A stretch of DNA of 64,000 nt from Parablautia intestinalis (GCA_003612395.1 RAYQ01000011.1:1-64000); one strand, 5' to 3'. Positions 1 through 8,809 are shown, counted from the stretch's first letter. Notes: generated by a model not told the origin, from the sequence alone. A program made the numbers and translations.

Positions 1-120
1 CATAATCTCTCCTCCTGACTTTCTGGATAGATTATACCACTCGTTCTATGTGTCTATCAAATGGGGTATAAGGCAAAAAGCCGATTGCTGGCAGAATAAA
101 ACAAGGGAGAGAAATCGAAG

Positions 121-783
121 ATGAAATTATTTATCATTGAGGACGAAATGCCTATTCGGAAAGAGTTAACACAGTTTTTTAAAAAATATGGTTTTCAATG
201 TGAAAGCAGTGACGACTTTCAAGACATAGTGCAGCTTGCGCTTAAGTCCGGGGCAGACTTGATCCTGCTGGACATCAACCTGCCTTATCAGGACGGATTC
301 CAGGTGTGCCGGGAAATCCGGCAAAGCTCCCATGTCCCTATAGTTGTTCTTACCAGCAGGAACACAGACTTTGACGAACTGATGAGCCTGAATATTGGTG
401 CGGATGATTTTGTATCTAAGCCATACAATGCACAGGTGCTGCTGGCACGGATACAGAAACTTCTTTCAAGGAACGGCAGAGCACAGGAGGGCGTGGTGCT
501 TACTCATAAGGGGCTGACTTTGAATTTACTAAAGGCGGAGATCAGCCATAACGGCCAGAATAAGAAACTTACAAAGAATGAAATGGGAATTTTGCGTCTG
601 TTGATGGTAAATAAAGGGAATATCATTCCACGGGATGCCATTATTGATGATCTGTGGCAGAGCGAAGAATTCATTGATGAAAATACGCTCAATGTAAATA
701 TTGTCCGCCTACGGAAGGCACTGGCAGAAATCGGGCTTACTGATTATCTGGAGACAAAGCGTGGATTGGGGTACCTTGTATGA
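121..783 (+). CDS. OmpR-family response regulator, BceR-like
   Basis: Two-component response regulator of 220 residues. An N-terminal receiver domain (about 1-115) has acidic residues E7-D8, the phosphoacceptor D51 in the motif LILLDINLP and a conserved lysine in SKPY near residue 100. A C-terminal winged-helix DNA-binding domain (about 125-220) ends in KRGLGYLV. The ATG is preceded by AGGGAGAGAAATCGAAG. Its stop overlaps the kinase start as ATGA, so the two are translationally coupled. With the kinase, ATPase and FtsX-type permease that follow it forms a complete Bce module, a family known for sensing and detoxifying cell-wall-active peptides. The actual ligand cannot be read from the sequence. 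Confidence 0.93.
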   Translation: MKLFIIEDEMPIRKELTQFFKKYGFQCESSDDFQDIVQLALKSGADLILLDINLPYQDGFQVCREIRQSSHVPIVVLTSRNTDFDELMSLNIGADDFVSKPYNAQVLLARIQKLLSRNGRAQEGVVLTHKGLTLNLLKAEISHNGQNKKLTKNEMGILRLLMVNKGNIIPRDAIIDDLWQSEEFIDENTLNVNIVRLRKALAEIGLTDYLETKRGLGYLV

Positions 784-1796
784 AAGTGAAAGATTATGCG
801 GCAGACCATATTTTTTCTTTCCTTTGTCTGGCAGTGTCGGGACTGCTTATTTTTGCGCTGCTCTGGCTGATCGAAACACCAATGGTTTTTATTTTCTTTG
901 TGGAAAGCATTATGCTTACGGCTTATCTTTGTGCTTTTCTGTATGATTACTGGCGCAGGCGTAACTATTATACTCAGTTATGGAAAATACTGGACAGGCT
1001 GGAGGAAAAAACGCTGATTGGGGAAATTCTTGTCCGTCCCGATTTTTTAGACGGACAGATATTGGATGAGATACTCAGACGCTGTAACAAGTACCAAAAT
1101 GACCGGCTGGCAGATGCCAAGCAGGACAGCCAGGAATACCGGGAATACCTTGATTCATGGGTACATGAGATTAAGACGCCGATTGCTGCCGCCCGCCTGA
1201 TCATTGAGAACCATAAAAATACCACCACCCTGCGGATTGATGATGAACTGCGCAGGATAGACGGCTTTGTGGAACAGGTACTATATTATGCCCGCTCTGC
1301 GGCAGTGGAAAAAGATTTCAAAGTGGAAAAGACGACCCTGCATGCTCTTGTAAATTCTGCCCTGAAGACTTATTCAAAGCCGCTGATCCAGGCAGGAGGC
1401 AGGCCGGTTTTTTGCGGACTGGACATTCCTGTCTGTGCAGATACGAAAAGCTGCTCTTTTATCATCGGTCAGATTATTTCCAATTCGATCAAGTACCGTA
1501 CTGAGAATCTGCAGGTCTCGTTTTCGGCATATGAGGAGCAGAATGCTGTCCGGCTGCTCATTTCAGACAATGGGATTGGCATATCCTCTGCGGATCTGCC
1601 CCGTGTTTTTGATAAAGGTTTCACCGGGGATAACGGGCGCCGCTACTCCAAATCTACAGGAATCGGCCTGTACCTTTGCAAAAAGCTCTGCGGTAAAATG
1701 AACATTGGTATTACCATTCAAAGTGATCTGGGACAGGGGACGACAGTCATTTTGTTTTTCCCACAGGAAAGCTACTTGCAGGAGGCGGGATTATGA
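780..1796 (+). CDS. Intramembrane-sensing histidine kinase, BceS-like
   Basis: Histidine kinase of 338 residues. Two adjacent membrane helices (about 12-32 and 36-56) are separated by only a few residues, so there is almost no extracellular sensor. This is the hallmark of BceS-type intramembrane kinases, which read the state of the partner permease. The phosphoacceptor H129 lies in SWVHEIKTPI, followed by an N box (IISNSIKYR), a G1 box (ISDNGIGI) and a G2 motif (STGIGLYLCKKL). The start overlaps the regulator stop by 4 bp. It should phosphorylate the regulator upstream and be controlled by the ABC transporter at 1963-4741. Confidence 0.93.
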   Translation: MKVKDYAADHIFSFLCLAVSGLLIFALLWLIETPMVFIFFVESIMLTAYLCAFLYDYWRRRNYYTQLWKILDRLEEKTLIGEILVRPDFLDGQILDEILRRCNKYQNDRLADAKQDSQEYREYLDSWVHEIKTPIAAARLIIENHKNTTTLRIDDELRRIDGFVEQVLYYARSAAVEKDFKVEKTTLHALVNSALKTYSKPLIQAGGRPVFCGLDIPVCADTKSCSFIIGQIISNSIKYRTENLQVSFSAYEEQNAVRLLISDNGIGISSADLPRVFDKGFTGDNGRRYSKSTGIGLYLCKKLCGKMNIGITIQSDLGQGTTVILFFPQESYLQEAGL

Positions 1797-1852
1797 CCCG
1801 CCTTTTTGCTTAACATAAAGATGTCTGGCGAAGTCTGGCATCTGTTGTTTCC

Positions 1853-1911
1853 TTACATTTTGGTAATGAAAATGTAATCTAAAATAATGGCAGGTTTCAA
1901 GGCGGTATGAT
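1853..1911 (+). promoter_or_regulatory. Inverted repeat and -10 box ahead of the BceAB-like operon
   Basis: A perfect 9-bp inverted repeat, TTACATTTT and AAAATGTAA with a 7-bp spacer, occupies 1853-1877. A candidate -10 box TATGAT lies at 1906-1911, about 50 bp before the ATPase ATG. BceR-type regulators are known to bind inverted repeats upstream of their transporter operons, so this is the likely target of the regulator at 121-783. Only the repeat is directly seen; the binding protein is inferred. Confidence 0.6.
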
Positions 1912-1962
1912 AGATTAGGGTTGCAATAGGGATTACCCTTTTGGAAAGGAGACAAACATACG

Positions 1963-2733
1963 ATGAACGATGCAATCTTACAAGTAGATGATATCCAAAA
2001 GTATTATGGCAACAAGGGCAGTCTGACAAAAGCCGTAGACCATATTTCCTTTCAGGTCTGCAAAGGCGAGTTTTTGGGCATTATGGGGGCTTCCGGTTCC
2101 GGAAAGACAACGCTTCTCAACTGTATCTCCACAATCGATACGGTGACAAGCGGGCATATTTTTGTAGACGGGAAAGACATCACCGCCCTGCACGGTTCAC
2201 AGCTTGCAGATTTTCGTGGAAAGAAGCTGGGATTCATTTTTCAGGACTTTAACCTTCTGGACACGCTGAACGCTTATGAAAATATCTCCCTCTCGTTATC
2301 TATCGCAGGAGTAAAGCCGGCAGAGATTCAAAGGAAAGTGCTGCAGATTTCAGAGGCTCTTGGGATCTGCGGGGTACTGGACAAGTACCCCTACCAGATG
2401 TCGGGTGGACAGCAGCAGCGTGTGGCGGCGGCAAGGGCAATGGTGACAGACCCTGCAATGGTCATGGCCGATGAACCGACTGGTGCTTTGGATTCTAATT
2501 CCTCCCGGATGCTGCTGACCATGCTGACAGAGTTGAATGAACGCCTTGACGCTACGATCCTCATGGTAACGCATGACGCCTTTTCTGCAAGCTACTGCCA
2601 CCGCATCCTTTTTATCAAGGATGGGAAAATCTTTAACGAGCTTAACCGTGGCGCTGACAGCCGGAAAGACTTTTTTGCAAAGATTCTGGAGGTGGTTTCC
2701 GTTTTGGGAGGTGAGCAGAATGACCTCTTGTAA
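1963..2733 (+). CDS. ABC transporter ATP-binding protein, BceA-like
   Basis: ATPase of 256 residues in the MacB/LolD/BceA class. It has a Walker A motif GASGSGKTT, a Q loop (FIFQDFNLLD), an ABC signature MSGGQQQRV, a Walker B motif followed by DEPTGALDS, and an H loop (MVTHD). The ATG is preceded by GGAAAGGAG. It overlaps the permease start by 14 bp, which supports translational coupling. It would power the FtsX-type permease at 2720-4741 at the inner face of the membrane and serve in peptide-antibiotic sensing and detoxification together with the two-component system upstream. Confidence 0.93.
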   Translation: MNDAILQVDDIQKYYGNKGSLTKAVDHISFQVCKGEFLGIMGASGSGKTTLLNCISTIDTVTSGHIFVDGKDITALHGSQLADFRGKKLGFIFQDFNLLDTLNAYENISLSLSIAGVKPAEIQRKVLQISEALGICGVLDKYPYQMSGGQQQRVAAARAMVTDPAMVMADEPTGALDSNSSRMLLTMLTELNERLDATILMVTHDAFSASYCHRILFIKDGKIFNELNRGADSRKDFFAKILEVVSVLGGEQNDLL

Positions 2734-4741
2734 ACTGATTATAAAAAATGTGAGGAAGAATATCCGGGATTACCTGATTTACTTTTTGACCCTTATGATC
2801 TCGGTAAGTGTCTTTTACGCATTTAATTCCATTTCAGACCAGCCGGCTTTTGCAGAAATGGGTATGACAAAGACGCTTTTGTATGACCAGTTCGGCATCC
2901 TGCTTTCTACACTGACAGTGCTGATTGCCGTTGTCCTTGCGTTCCTGATCATTTATGCGAACCAGTTTTTACTGAAGCGGAGAAAAAAAGAACTGGGCCT
3001 CTATATGGTTCTTGGCATGAAAAAGGGCCGTATCTCCCGGATATTCGCAGGGGAAACGTTTTGCGTTGGGGTGATTGCGCTTGTGACAGGCCTATGCCTT
3101 GGCGTTGCGTTATCGCAGGGAATATCATTAGTCGCTTTAAAACTGTTTGCTATTGAACTGTCAAAGTTCCAGCTTGTTTTTTCAATGGGAGCTTTTCAGA
3201 AGACTGCCCTGTGTTTTGCGGTTATTTTCCTGCTTGTCATGACCTTTAATGTATGGTCTGTCTCCAGCGTACAATTGATTGACCTTTTGACAGCCGGCAG
3301 GAAAAATGAAACATCACAAAATCGAAGCTGCCTTTTGCCCGTGCTGCTGTTTTTGGTTTCCCTAGCCTGCATCCTGTCTTCCGGGGTGATGTTCTACAGA
3401 AACGGTATTTTACCCTCACGGGAGAACCGGTCTTTTCAGGTGGCGGGCATCCTGCTTGTGGCAGGGACATTCATCTTCTTTTATTCCCTGTCTACTGTGT
3501 TTGTCCAGATACTACGGGCAAATAGTAACGTTTATTTGAGGGGGCTGAACACATTCCTCGTCCGTCAGATTGGCAGTAAAATCCGCACGAATTATTTTAT
3601 CATGACGATTGTCTGCGGATTGCTCACAGTGACGATCTGCGCTGTATCGGTTGGCGTAGGCACCGCGCTTGCCATGAATGAACTGTCCGGGTCTGCCACA
3701 CCCTATGACTTGAATGTGCTGTCAAATGTCAGCATGGACGGCGACAGTAGTATTTTGGAATATCTCGCATCTAAAGATGCCGACTTATCCGGCTATGCAG
3801 AGAATATGGAGCAGATCAGCATTTATGAAGCAGATTTTACTTATGGCAGTTTGTTTGAAGGTCAGAATGTGGAGCTGTGGCCCATTGACGAAGGGATTTC
3901 AGACAGCGGTGTTTCTGTACTTGCTGTTTCGGATTTTAACCGCGCCCTTAAAATGCAGGGAAAAGAACCTGTGGCATTGACAGAAAATCAATACCTGCTG
4001 AACTGTAATTACAAGGGAACTTTTCAGTATGTGGAAAAAGCATTGGAAAGCCATGCGGATTTAGTGCTGGCAGGAATTCCTTTGCAAAGGGCATCGGATA
4101 CGGTTTTAGAGGAAACCTACTTTATGACTTCTGTCGGGAACAATGACCGGGGGACGCTGATTGTCCCGGATGCGGTTGCTCACAGTCTTACGAAAGATGT
4201 AAATGTGCTTTTGGTGCAATACCGGCCAGATGCTGATTCGGATGCGGTTTTGCAGAAAATGATCCCGATTGGGTTGGATGATACCTACGGTTATCGTTAT
4301 GCGGAAAAGAACATGATGTATGATATGTTCTATGGACTAAATGCGTTGATTTCATTCCTCTGTTGCTATATCGGCCTGATATTTTTGGTGATCTGTGCCG
4401 CATTGCTGGCTTTGAAACAGCTTACGGAAACAACCGATAATATTTACCGTTACGGCCTACTCCAAAAGCTGGGGGCAAAGAAGGAACAGATTAACCGCAC
4501 CCTGTTGTCTCAGACAGCAATCTTCTTTGCGGCTCCGCTTGCAGTGGCAGGTATTTTTTCTGCCGTCCTGATGGGAAAAGCAATGGAAATCGTAGAGGAA
4601 TTTATGAACATTCATATTTCAACCAACATGGTTTTTACAGTTGTACTGTTCCTTGTGGTATACGGGAGCTACTTCCTTGCCACTTATCTGTCCTGCAAGC
4701 GGATGGTAGTAGAACATCAGAATAAACGAATGGAGGAATAA
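2720..4741 (+). CDS. FtsX-family ABC permease, BceB-like
   Basis: Permease of 673 residues. The chosen start is the ATG at 2720, preceded by GGGAGGTGAGCAGA; an open frame runs further upstream but lies inside the ATPase gene. BceB-like organisation: a first helix near residue 20, further N-terminal helices, then a large extracytoplasmic region (about 330-520) before the last FtsX-type helices. The motif ELGLYMVLGMKKGRI is typical of the family. It is the membrane partner of the ATPase at 1963 and probably also the signalling partner of the kinase at 780. Confidence 0.92.
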   Translation: MTSCKLIIKNVRKNIRDYLIYFLTLMISVSVFYAFNSISDQPAFAEMGMTKTLLYDQFGILLSTLTVLIAVVLAFLIIYANQFLLKRRKKELGLYMVLGMKKGRISRIFAGETFCVGVIALVTGLCLGVALSQGISLVALKLFAIELSKFQLVFSMGAFQKTALCFAVIFLLVMTFNVWSVSSVQLIDLLTAGRKNETSQNRSCLLPVLLFLVSLACILSSGVMFYRNGILPSRENRSFQVAGILLVAGTFIFFYSLSTVFVQILRANSNVYLRGLNTFLVRQIGSKIRTNYFIMTIVCGLLTVTICAVSVGVGTALAMNELSGSATPYDLNVLSNVSMDGDSSILEYLASKDADLSGYAENMEQISIYEADFTYGSLFEGQNVELWPIDEGISDSGVSVLAVSDFNRALKMQGKEPVALTENQYLLNCNYKGTFQYVEKALESHADLVLAGIPLQRASDTVLEETYFMTSVGNNDRGTLIVPDAVAHSLTKDVNVLLVQYRPDADSDAVLQKMIPIGLDDTYGYRYAEKNMMYDMFYGLNALISFLCCYIGLIFLVICAALLALKQLTETTDNIYRYGLLQKLGAKKEQINRTLLSQTAIFFAAPLAVAGIFSAVLMGKAMEIVEEFMNIHISTNMVFTVVLFLVVYGSYFLATYLSCKRMVVEHQNKRMEE

Positions 4742-4746
4742 AGAAT

Positions 4747-4881
4747 ATGCCGGAAAATATTAAATGGGATGCTGTATTTCAAAGTATCGTTGATACATGG
4801 CTGCCGCTGTTTGGTGTCATTATCGCAGTTATTGTTATTGCTGTGGTAGTCCATATCATCAAGAAAAAATATAAAAAATGA
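4747..4881 (+). CDS. 44-residue single-pass membrane peptide in the Bce operon
   Basis: A small open frame starts 5 bp after the permease stop and encodes 44 residues. The layout is a polar N-terminus (MPENIKWDAVFQ), a hydrophobic helix at about 19-38 rich in I and V, and a strongly basic tail (KKKYKK), which predicts an N-out/C-in single-pass protein. Its ribosome binding site, GGAGGAATAA, overlaps the end of the permease gene. The spacing suggests co-translation with the ABC permease. No family was recognised. It could be a small regulatory or stabilising subunit of the transporter, or a fortuitous frame. Confidence 0.55.
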   Translation: MPENIKWDAVFQSIVDTWLPLFGVIIAVIVIAVVVHIIKKKYKK

Positions 4882-4942
4882 AAAATGCCGGAATTAGTAG
4901 AAAGAAAATAGTACCAATAAAAAGAAATACCATCCTATCCAT

Positions 4943-5182
4943 TATGTAAACTGCGGCATTGATCTGGTCTTTGCAGGCCATGCGCATGGCGGCCAGTTCA
5001 GGCTGCCGTTTATCGGCGGAGTGATTGCTCCTAATCAGGGTTTATTCCCTAAGTATGATGCCGGGCTGTATACAGACGGCGTCACGAACATGGTGGTCAG
5101 CCGCGGCATTGGAAACAGCATCATACCACTGCGTTTCAATAACCGACCGGAGATTGTTTTGGTGGAAATGAATGCCGGATAA
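4943..5182 (+). pseudogene. C-terminal fragment of a calcineurin-like metallophosphoesterase
   Basis: The frame reads about 80 codons and contains the metal-binding signature [11 protein letters not shown] followed by a typical C-terminal part ([14 protein letters not shown], then [13 protein letters not shown]). The N-terminal metal-binding motifs (D-x-H, GDxxD, GNHD) are absent and there is no start codon, so this is only the tail of a membrane-associated phosphoesterase of the YkuE/YaeI class. It shows that a recombination end lies just downstream of the Bce operon. A complete relative is present at 35349-36461. Confidence 0.8.
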
Positions 5183-5267
5183 TACAAAAGCGTCAACCTC
5201 TCTTAATGATTAACAATAATTGACCAATATATAAAATGGAAATAAAAATCGAAAGGAAGGAAACGGT

Positions 5268-5693
5268 ATGGCAAAGGAAGAGATTACACCGAGTGAATGG
5301 CAGATTATGGAAGTCCTGTGGGCGTGCGGGGAGCCTTTGACATCCTCCGAGGTCTACAAGAGGATGCAGGGGAATGTGGATATGTCGATGAGGATGGTGC
5401 GGGTGCTGATGAACCGCCTGAACCAGAAGGACATCCTCGGCTACACGGTGGATGAGCATGATTCGAGGGTTTACCACTACTATGTGCAGAGGTCAAGGGA
5501 GGAATGCGTGAAGGAGAAAAGCAGGAAGTTTGTGGACAGCTATTTTTCAGGCAGCGGGACAAATGCGATGGCGGCGCTTTTGCAGAGCTTCGCACTGACG
5601 GACGAACAGATAAAAGAGCTGGAGGAGATTCTGGAGAAAAGCAGGGACAGGAGGACGGAATCCGCAGATAAAGAGGGTGGAGCCCATGCCTGA
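5268..5693 (+). CDS. BlaI/MecI-family transcriptional repressor
   Basis: Protein of 141 residues with an N-terminal winged helix typical of BlaI/MecI/CopY (ITPSEWQIMEVLWACGEPLTSSEV, then MVRVLMNRLNQKDILGY) and a C-terminal dimerisation segment (SYFSGSGTNAMAALLQSFALTDEQIKELEEIL, read here in parts). The ATG follows GAAAGGAAGGAAACGGT. The end overlaps the M56 peptidase gene by a few bases, the classical blaI-blaR1 arrangement. Because the protease partner is truncated, induction by proteolysis is probably lost and the repressor may act constitutively. Confidence 0.9.
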   Translation: MAKEEITPSEWQIMEVLWACGEPLTSSEVYKRMQGNVDMSMRMVRVLMNRLNQKDILGYTVDEHDSRVYHYYVQRSREECVKEKSRKFVDSYFSGSGTNAMAALLQSFALTDEQIKELEEILEKSRDRRTESADKEGGAHA

Positions 5694-6249
5694 CTGGTCA
5701 CGGATTGGCAGCCTTTTGGATTTCTGCGCGGCATATTACACTACCCAGCTTGTGCGGTGTGCGGCATTTTCCTTCGTGCTGATTGGGTTTGTGATGCTGC
5801 TCCGGAAGGTGGTTTTTTCAAGACGGACATTCATAAGGGGACTGTTATGGTCATCCTTCCTGCTCATCCCGTTTCTTGGAAAGCTGAAGCTGTTTTATGA
5901 AAATGCGGCTGTGTTGAGAATGACATGGCGGGTAACGCATGGAACTATGACCTGTCTATGGGCTGACCGTATTTATATGGTGGGCATTTTTGCAGCAGCC
6001 ATATACATATTCGGGAAACGGTTGCACCTTCGGAAGTCGGTTGCCGGGATGGAGAGGGTTTCCTTGGATAATTCCGTAGTCAGCGTTACGGACATGAATG
6101 TCACGCCGTTTACCGTGGGACTGTTTGCACCGAAGATCGTCATCCCAAAGGTAATGCTGGAGAGCTACAGCAGGGAGGAATTAAGGTCTGTCATTCAGCA
6201 TGGCGGACAACACAAAGAAAAGGGTGGAGAAGACATCGGAACCGGTTAA
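5686..6249 (+). pseudogene. Truncated BlaR1/M56-family membrane metallopeptidase
   Basis: The frame codes for the membrane N-terminus of a BlaR1/MecR1-like M56 peptidase: helices near residues 18-38, 48-60 and 100-115, then the conserved stretch MNVTPFTVGLFAPKIVIPK and REELRSVIQH. The sequence departs from the family exactly at the zinc motif: after H the expected E-x-x-H is replaced by GGQHKEKGG, which belongs to the following gene. The protein therefore lacks a usable HExxH site and the whole penicillin-binding-like sensor. The ATG at 5686 was preferred over the GTG at 5677. It is the remnant partner of the BlaI gene at 5268. Confidence 0.82.
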
Positions 6250-6898
6250 AACCAACAATACGGAAAGCACATCAGATTATTTAAGCAAATTGCAAAAGCA
6301 GGTTCCGTATATGACGCTTGAGGTTGGGAGCGGCCTGTCAATGGCCAAAGATAACAAAGTCAATACACTGACTGTAAATCCTAAATTGTTGGAGAAGATG
6401 CAGAATGACCCGGAGAAGGCAAAGGAATATACACAGCGGTTGAAGGATATTGAAAACGCACAGAAATTTGTAGATGGGTATATGAAAGCCAAGGGCTCCA
6501 AAACAAAATTTAGCCATTGGTATGTGGACGAAAATGGAAACTACTCACATATCGCCTATTATGAGCATGACAATACCTTCTATAAAAAACTTAGTGAGAA
6601 ATCACGGGAGAATATAGAAAAACATATTAAAAAAACAAGAGAAAAAGCGGCAGAAAAACAGAAAGGGTTTCAGGAAAAACTGGAAGAAAAGCGGACTGGA
6701 CAGGAAGATGGAACAGCAACTCCGAACAAAGCAGAGCAGCTTTTGGAAGAAAAAATGTCTAAATCCAAAGACGGAACAATTTATCTGAATGACACAGCTA
6801 TCCGGACGATTATCGAGGCTGCCCAGGAAGAGAATGCAGGCAAAACCACTGTGAAAGATCAGCCTCAGGTTGGTGCGAATCTGGATTTGAAGATATAA
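6200..6898 (+). CDS. DUF6033-like protein, probably 5'-truncated
   Basis: Frame of 232 residues, hydrophilic and coiled-coil rich. Recognisable blocks are TSDYLSKLQKQVPYMTLEVG, VNPKLLEKMQNDPEKAKEYT and FSHWYVDENGNYSHIAYYE, followed by a charged helical part around residues 130-175. This resembles proteins annotated as DUF6033 in Lachnospiraceae, of unknown function. The ATG lies inside the disrupted M56 frame and the usual N-terminus is missing, so the start is probably an artefact of the fusion junction near 6200. A ribosome binding site and a nine-codon frame (6913-6942) follow, perhaps the start of a second copy that was lost. Confidence 0.5.
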   Translation: MADNTKKRVEKTSEPVKTNNTESTSDYLSKLQKQVPYMTLEVGSGLSMAKDNKVNTLTVNPKLLEKMQNDPEKAKEYTQRLKDIENAQKFVDGYMKAKGSKTKFSHWYVDENGNYSHIAYYEHDNTFYKKLSEKSRENIEKHIKKTREKAAEKQKGFQEKLEEKRTGQEDGTATPNKAEQLLEEKMSKSKDGTIYLNDTAIRTIIEAAQEENAGKTTVKDQPQVGANLDLKI

Positions 6899-6962
6899 GA
6901 GGAGGCGAGGATATGAATATCAGCAGTAACAATATGAAATAATATTATTGTTGTTCGGCGAA

Positions 6963-7331
6963 TTATCTGCACCTGGATTCTTCACATGAAATGCGCCCTT
7001 CTTCTTTTGAGAGGCCCTCCATGTTGTAATTCATGACAAGCCTCTGACGTAGCGGTTCATGCGCATTCAGGCGCAGGGTATTGTTTAACTGGGGCTGTCC
7101 GGCAAGGAGGATGACGGCGCGGTCCCTGGAATCCATCTCAAAGTTGAACAGTATCTTTAAGTCGCTTAAAACGGCTCCGTTCATGTGGCTGGCCTCATTG
7201 ATGATGATGACCGGGGTGATCCTTTTTTCAAGGGCAAGATAGTTGACCGGGTCCTGTATGAGCTTAAAGTTGTCTGTCTTGCGGGATGCAGGTTCCGCCC
7301 CAAAGATCGCACAACAAAGGTATGATAACAC
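6963..7331 (-). pseudogene. Transposition-associated AAA ATPase (ExeA/TniB-like) fragment
   Basis: The minus-strand frame encodes the central part of an AAA ATPase of the type that accompanies DDE transposases. A Walker B-like VIIINEASHM is followed by DLKILFNFEMDSRDRAVILL, AGQPQLNNTLRL and HEPLRQRLVMNYNMEGLSKEE. The N-terminal Walker A region is missing and the reading frame upstream is scrambled, while the C-terminus ends abruptly. The partner transposase is not visible. It is a dead remnant of an insertion element and marks this stretch as a recombination hot spot. Confidence 0.72.
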
Positions 7332-7441
7332 AGAAAACGCAGATGTAAAGAAGGTGACGGATTCTCCGTCTGGCTGGATACATCCGTAGATTCAACTAAT
7401 CTGGGCAAAAACGGTGATTTGGGATGTAGATAATCTAAAGA

Positions 7442-7621
7442 ATAATACTAATCTGCATTTTTGCAGGAGAAAGCAGGAGCGAGGTTATAGAGGATATTGA
7501 GCGGGCTTTGCCGTATCTGGAGGATACGGATATGCTGGAGCTGTCCGGCAGGGTGATCGGAAAACTGCGGGATATGACCGATGAAGAATTTGAACAGCTT
7601 GAATTGACAGAAGCGGAATAA
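7442..7621 (+). pseudogene. C-terminal fragment of an unrecognised small acidic protein
   Basis: An open frame without a credible start ends at the TAA at 7619-7621. Its last part reads EVIEDIERALPYLEDTDML followed by a helical segment and the acidic end FEQLELTEAE. The composition is that of small helical proteins carried on conjugative elements, but no family could be named. A strong hairpin terminator follows immediately, which suggests it was once the last gene of a transcription unit. Confidence 0.4.
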
Positions 7622-7627
7622 AGCAAA

Positions 7628-7684
7628 GAAAAACAGGCTTTCCTTACCCGGTTTCCATACGGGCAGGGGGAGCCTGTTTTTTAT
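7628..7684 (+). terminator. Rho-independent terminator
   Basis: AAACAGGCT at 7631-7639 pairs with AGCCTGTTT at 7671-7679, and the second arm runs into a T-tract (TTTTTT). It terminates the fragment at 7442-7621. Confidence 0.8.
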
Positions 7685-7838
7685 TCATGACAATAGAAAA
7701 TCCGAGAAACGTATTCTCTGTTGTATGCGTCAACCGGGGCAGCATATCCGGCATAAAGAATTTCTAAAATAACCCACAGCTATCTTTGAAGTTTTGACGG
7801 TTCACTGTATAATAGGTGCAGGAACGGAGGGCTCTGCG

Positions 7839-8030
7839 ATGTCAAAGAAGAAAAATCGTCCACACGGGTATTAATGTAAAATATGCGGCGAATACAAGGC
7901 AAATGAAAAATTTTCCGGGAAAGGCCACGCAGCCCATATCTGCAAAGCCTGTTCCCGTTTAAGCGCTGCGGAAAAAGCGGAGTATGGTTTTCGTATGTTG
8001 TATTGTTTTATTGCAGACAGTGGGGAGTGA
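7839..8030 (+). pseudogene. Small zinc-ribbon-like protein, interrupted by a stop codon
   Basis: The frame starts with ATG (MSKKKNRPHGY) and meets an in-frame TAA at codon 12, then continues as CKICGEYKANEKFSGKGH, AAHICKACSRLS and AAEKAE. Two CxxC pairs look like a zinc ribbon of a small accessory protein. The stop replaces the residue just before the first CxxC, which points to a point mutation. After AAEKAE the expected C-terminus is replaced by unrelated sequence. The gene is dead twice over. Confidence 0.6.
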
Positions 8031-8081
8031 TGAAGCGCTGTCATGAAAAAAACGGTTGAAAACGCTCTGAAAAGCGGGAAA

Positions 8082-8113
8082 TTGACCACTTTTTGACTTT
8101 TTGATTGTATCAT
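8082..8113 (+). promoter_or_regulatory. Direct-repeat operator and -10 box of the RR/HK pair
   Basis: TTGACC at 8082-8087 and TTGACT at 8093-8098 are direct repeats with an 11-bp step. A -10 box TATCAT at 8108-8113 starts 15 nt after the second repeat. The same arrangement with nearly the same sequence occurs at 15477-15508. OmpR-family regulators bind tandem half-sites one helical turn apart, so this is probably the autoregulatory site of the regulator at 8135. Confidence 0.65.
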
Positions 8114-8134
8114 ATTCTGGGAGAGGAGGCTGCT

Positions 8135-8809
8135 ATGGCATACAAAATACTCATTGTTGATGATGAAAAAATGCTGACAGAGTTACTGTCAAGTCACTTA
8201 CAGAAGTGTGGATATGAGACTTTTGTAGCGGAAAATGCGGAGCAGACAATATCCATGCTGAATGTCTATCCGGATTTGATTCTGCTTGACATCAATATGC
8301 CGGAAATAGACGGGCTGGAGCTATGCAAAATGATTCGACAAAATGTCGTCTGCCCCATTTTGTTTTTGACAGCCCGGATTACGGAACAGGACAAAATAAA
8401 CGGCTTGCAGGTTGGCGGTGATGATTACATAACCAAGCCGTTCAGCCTGAGAGAGTTGACTGCGAGAGTGGCGGCTCACCTGCGACGGGATGAACGAAGC
8501 AAGTGTACGCCTAAAATCGTTTCTTCCCAGGGCTTGATTGTAAATCTTGCGGAACGTACCATTTTTTATGGGGAAAAGCCGCTGAACCTGTCAAACCGTG
8601 AGTTTGATATTGTGGAGTTTCTGATGCGCAACGCCAATCAGATATTTGACAAGGAACGGATCTATGAAGCCGTGTGGGGACTGAATGCCGAAGGAGATGG
8701 TGGAGTCATAAAAGAGCATATCCGAAAGATCAGGAATAAACTGAAGGAAGCTACGGGCAGGGAATATATCGAAACAGTTTGGGGGATGGGTTACAGATGG
8801 AAAAAATGA
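8135..8809 (+). CDS. OmpR-family response regulator
   Basis: Protein of 224 residues. The receiver domain has D9-D10, the phosphoacceptor D52 (LILLDINMP), T79 and K101 (TKPF). The DNA-binding winged helix covers about 130-224 (LSNREFDIVEFLMRN, ending in ETVWGMGYRWKK). The start at 8135 is preceded by GAGAGGAGGCTGCT. The end overlaps the kinase by 13 bp. Its own promoter and the promoter of the lipoprotein-ABC operon at 15544 share the same direct repeats, so both are probably under its control. Confidence 0.93.
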   Translation: MAYKILIVDDEKMLTELLSSHLQKCGYETFVAENAEQTISMLNVYPDLILLDINMPEIDGLELCKMIRQNVVCPILFLTARITEQDKINGLQVGGDDYITKPFSLRELTARVAAHLRRDERSKCTPKIVSSQGLIVNLAERTIFYGEKPLNLSNREFDIVEFLMRNANQIFDKERIYEAVWGLNAEGDGGVIKEHIRKIRNKLKEATGREYIETVWGMGYRWKK

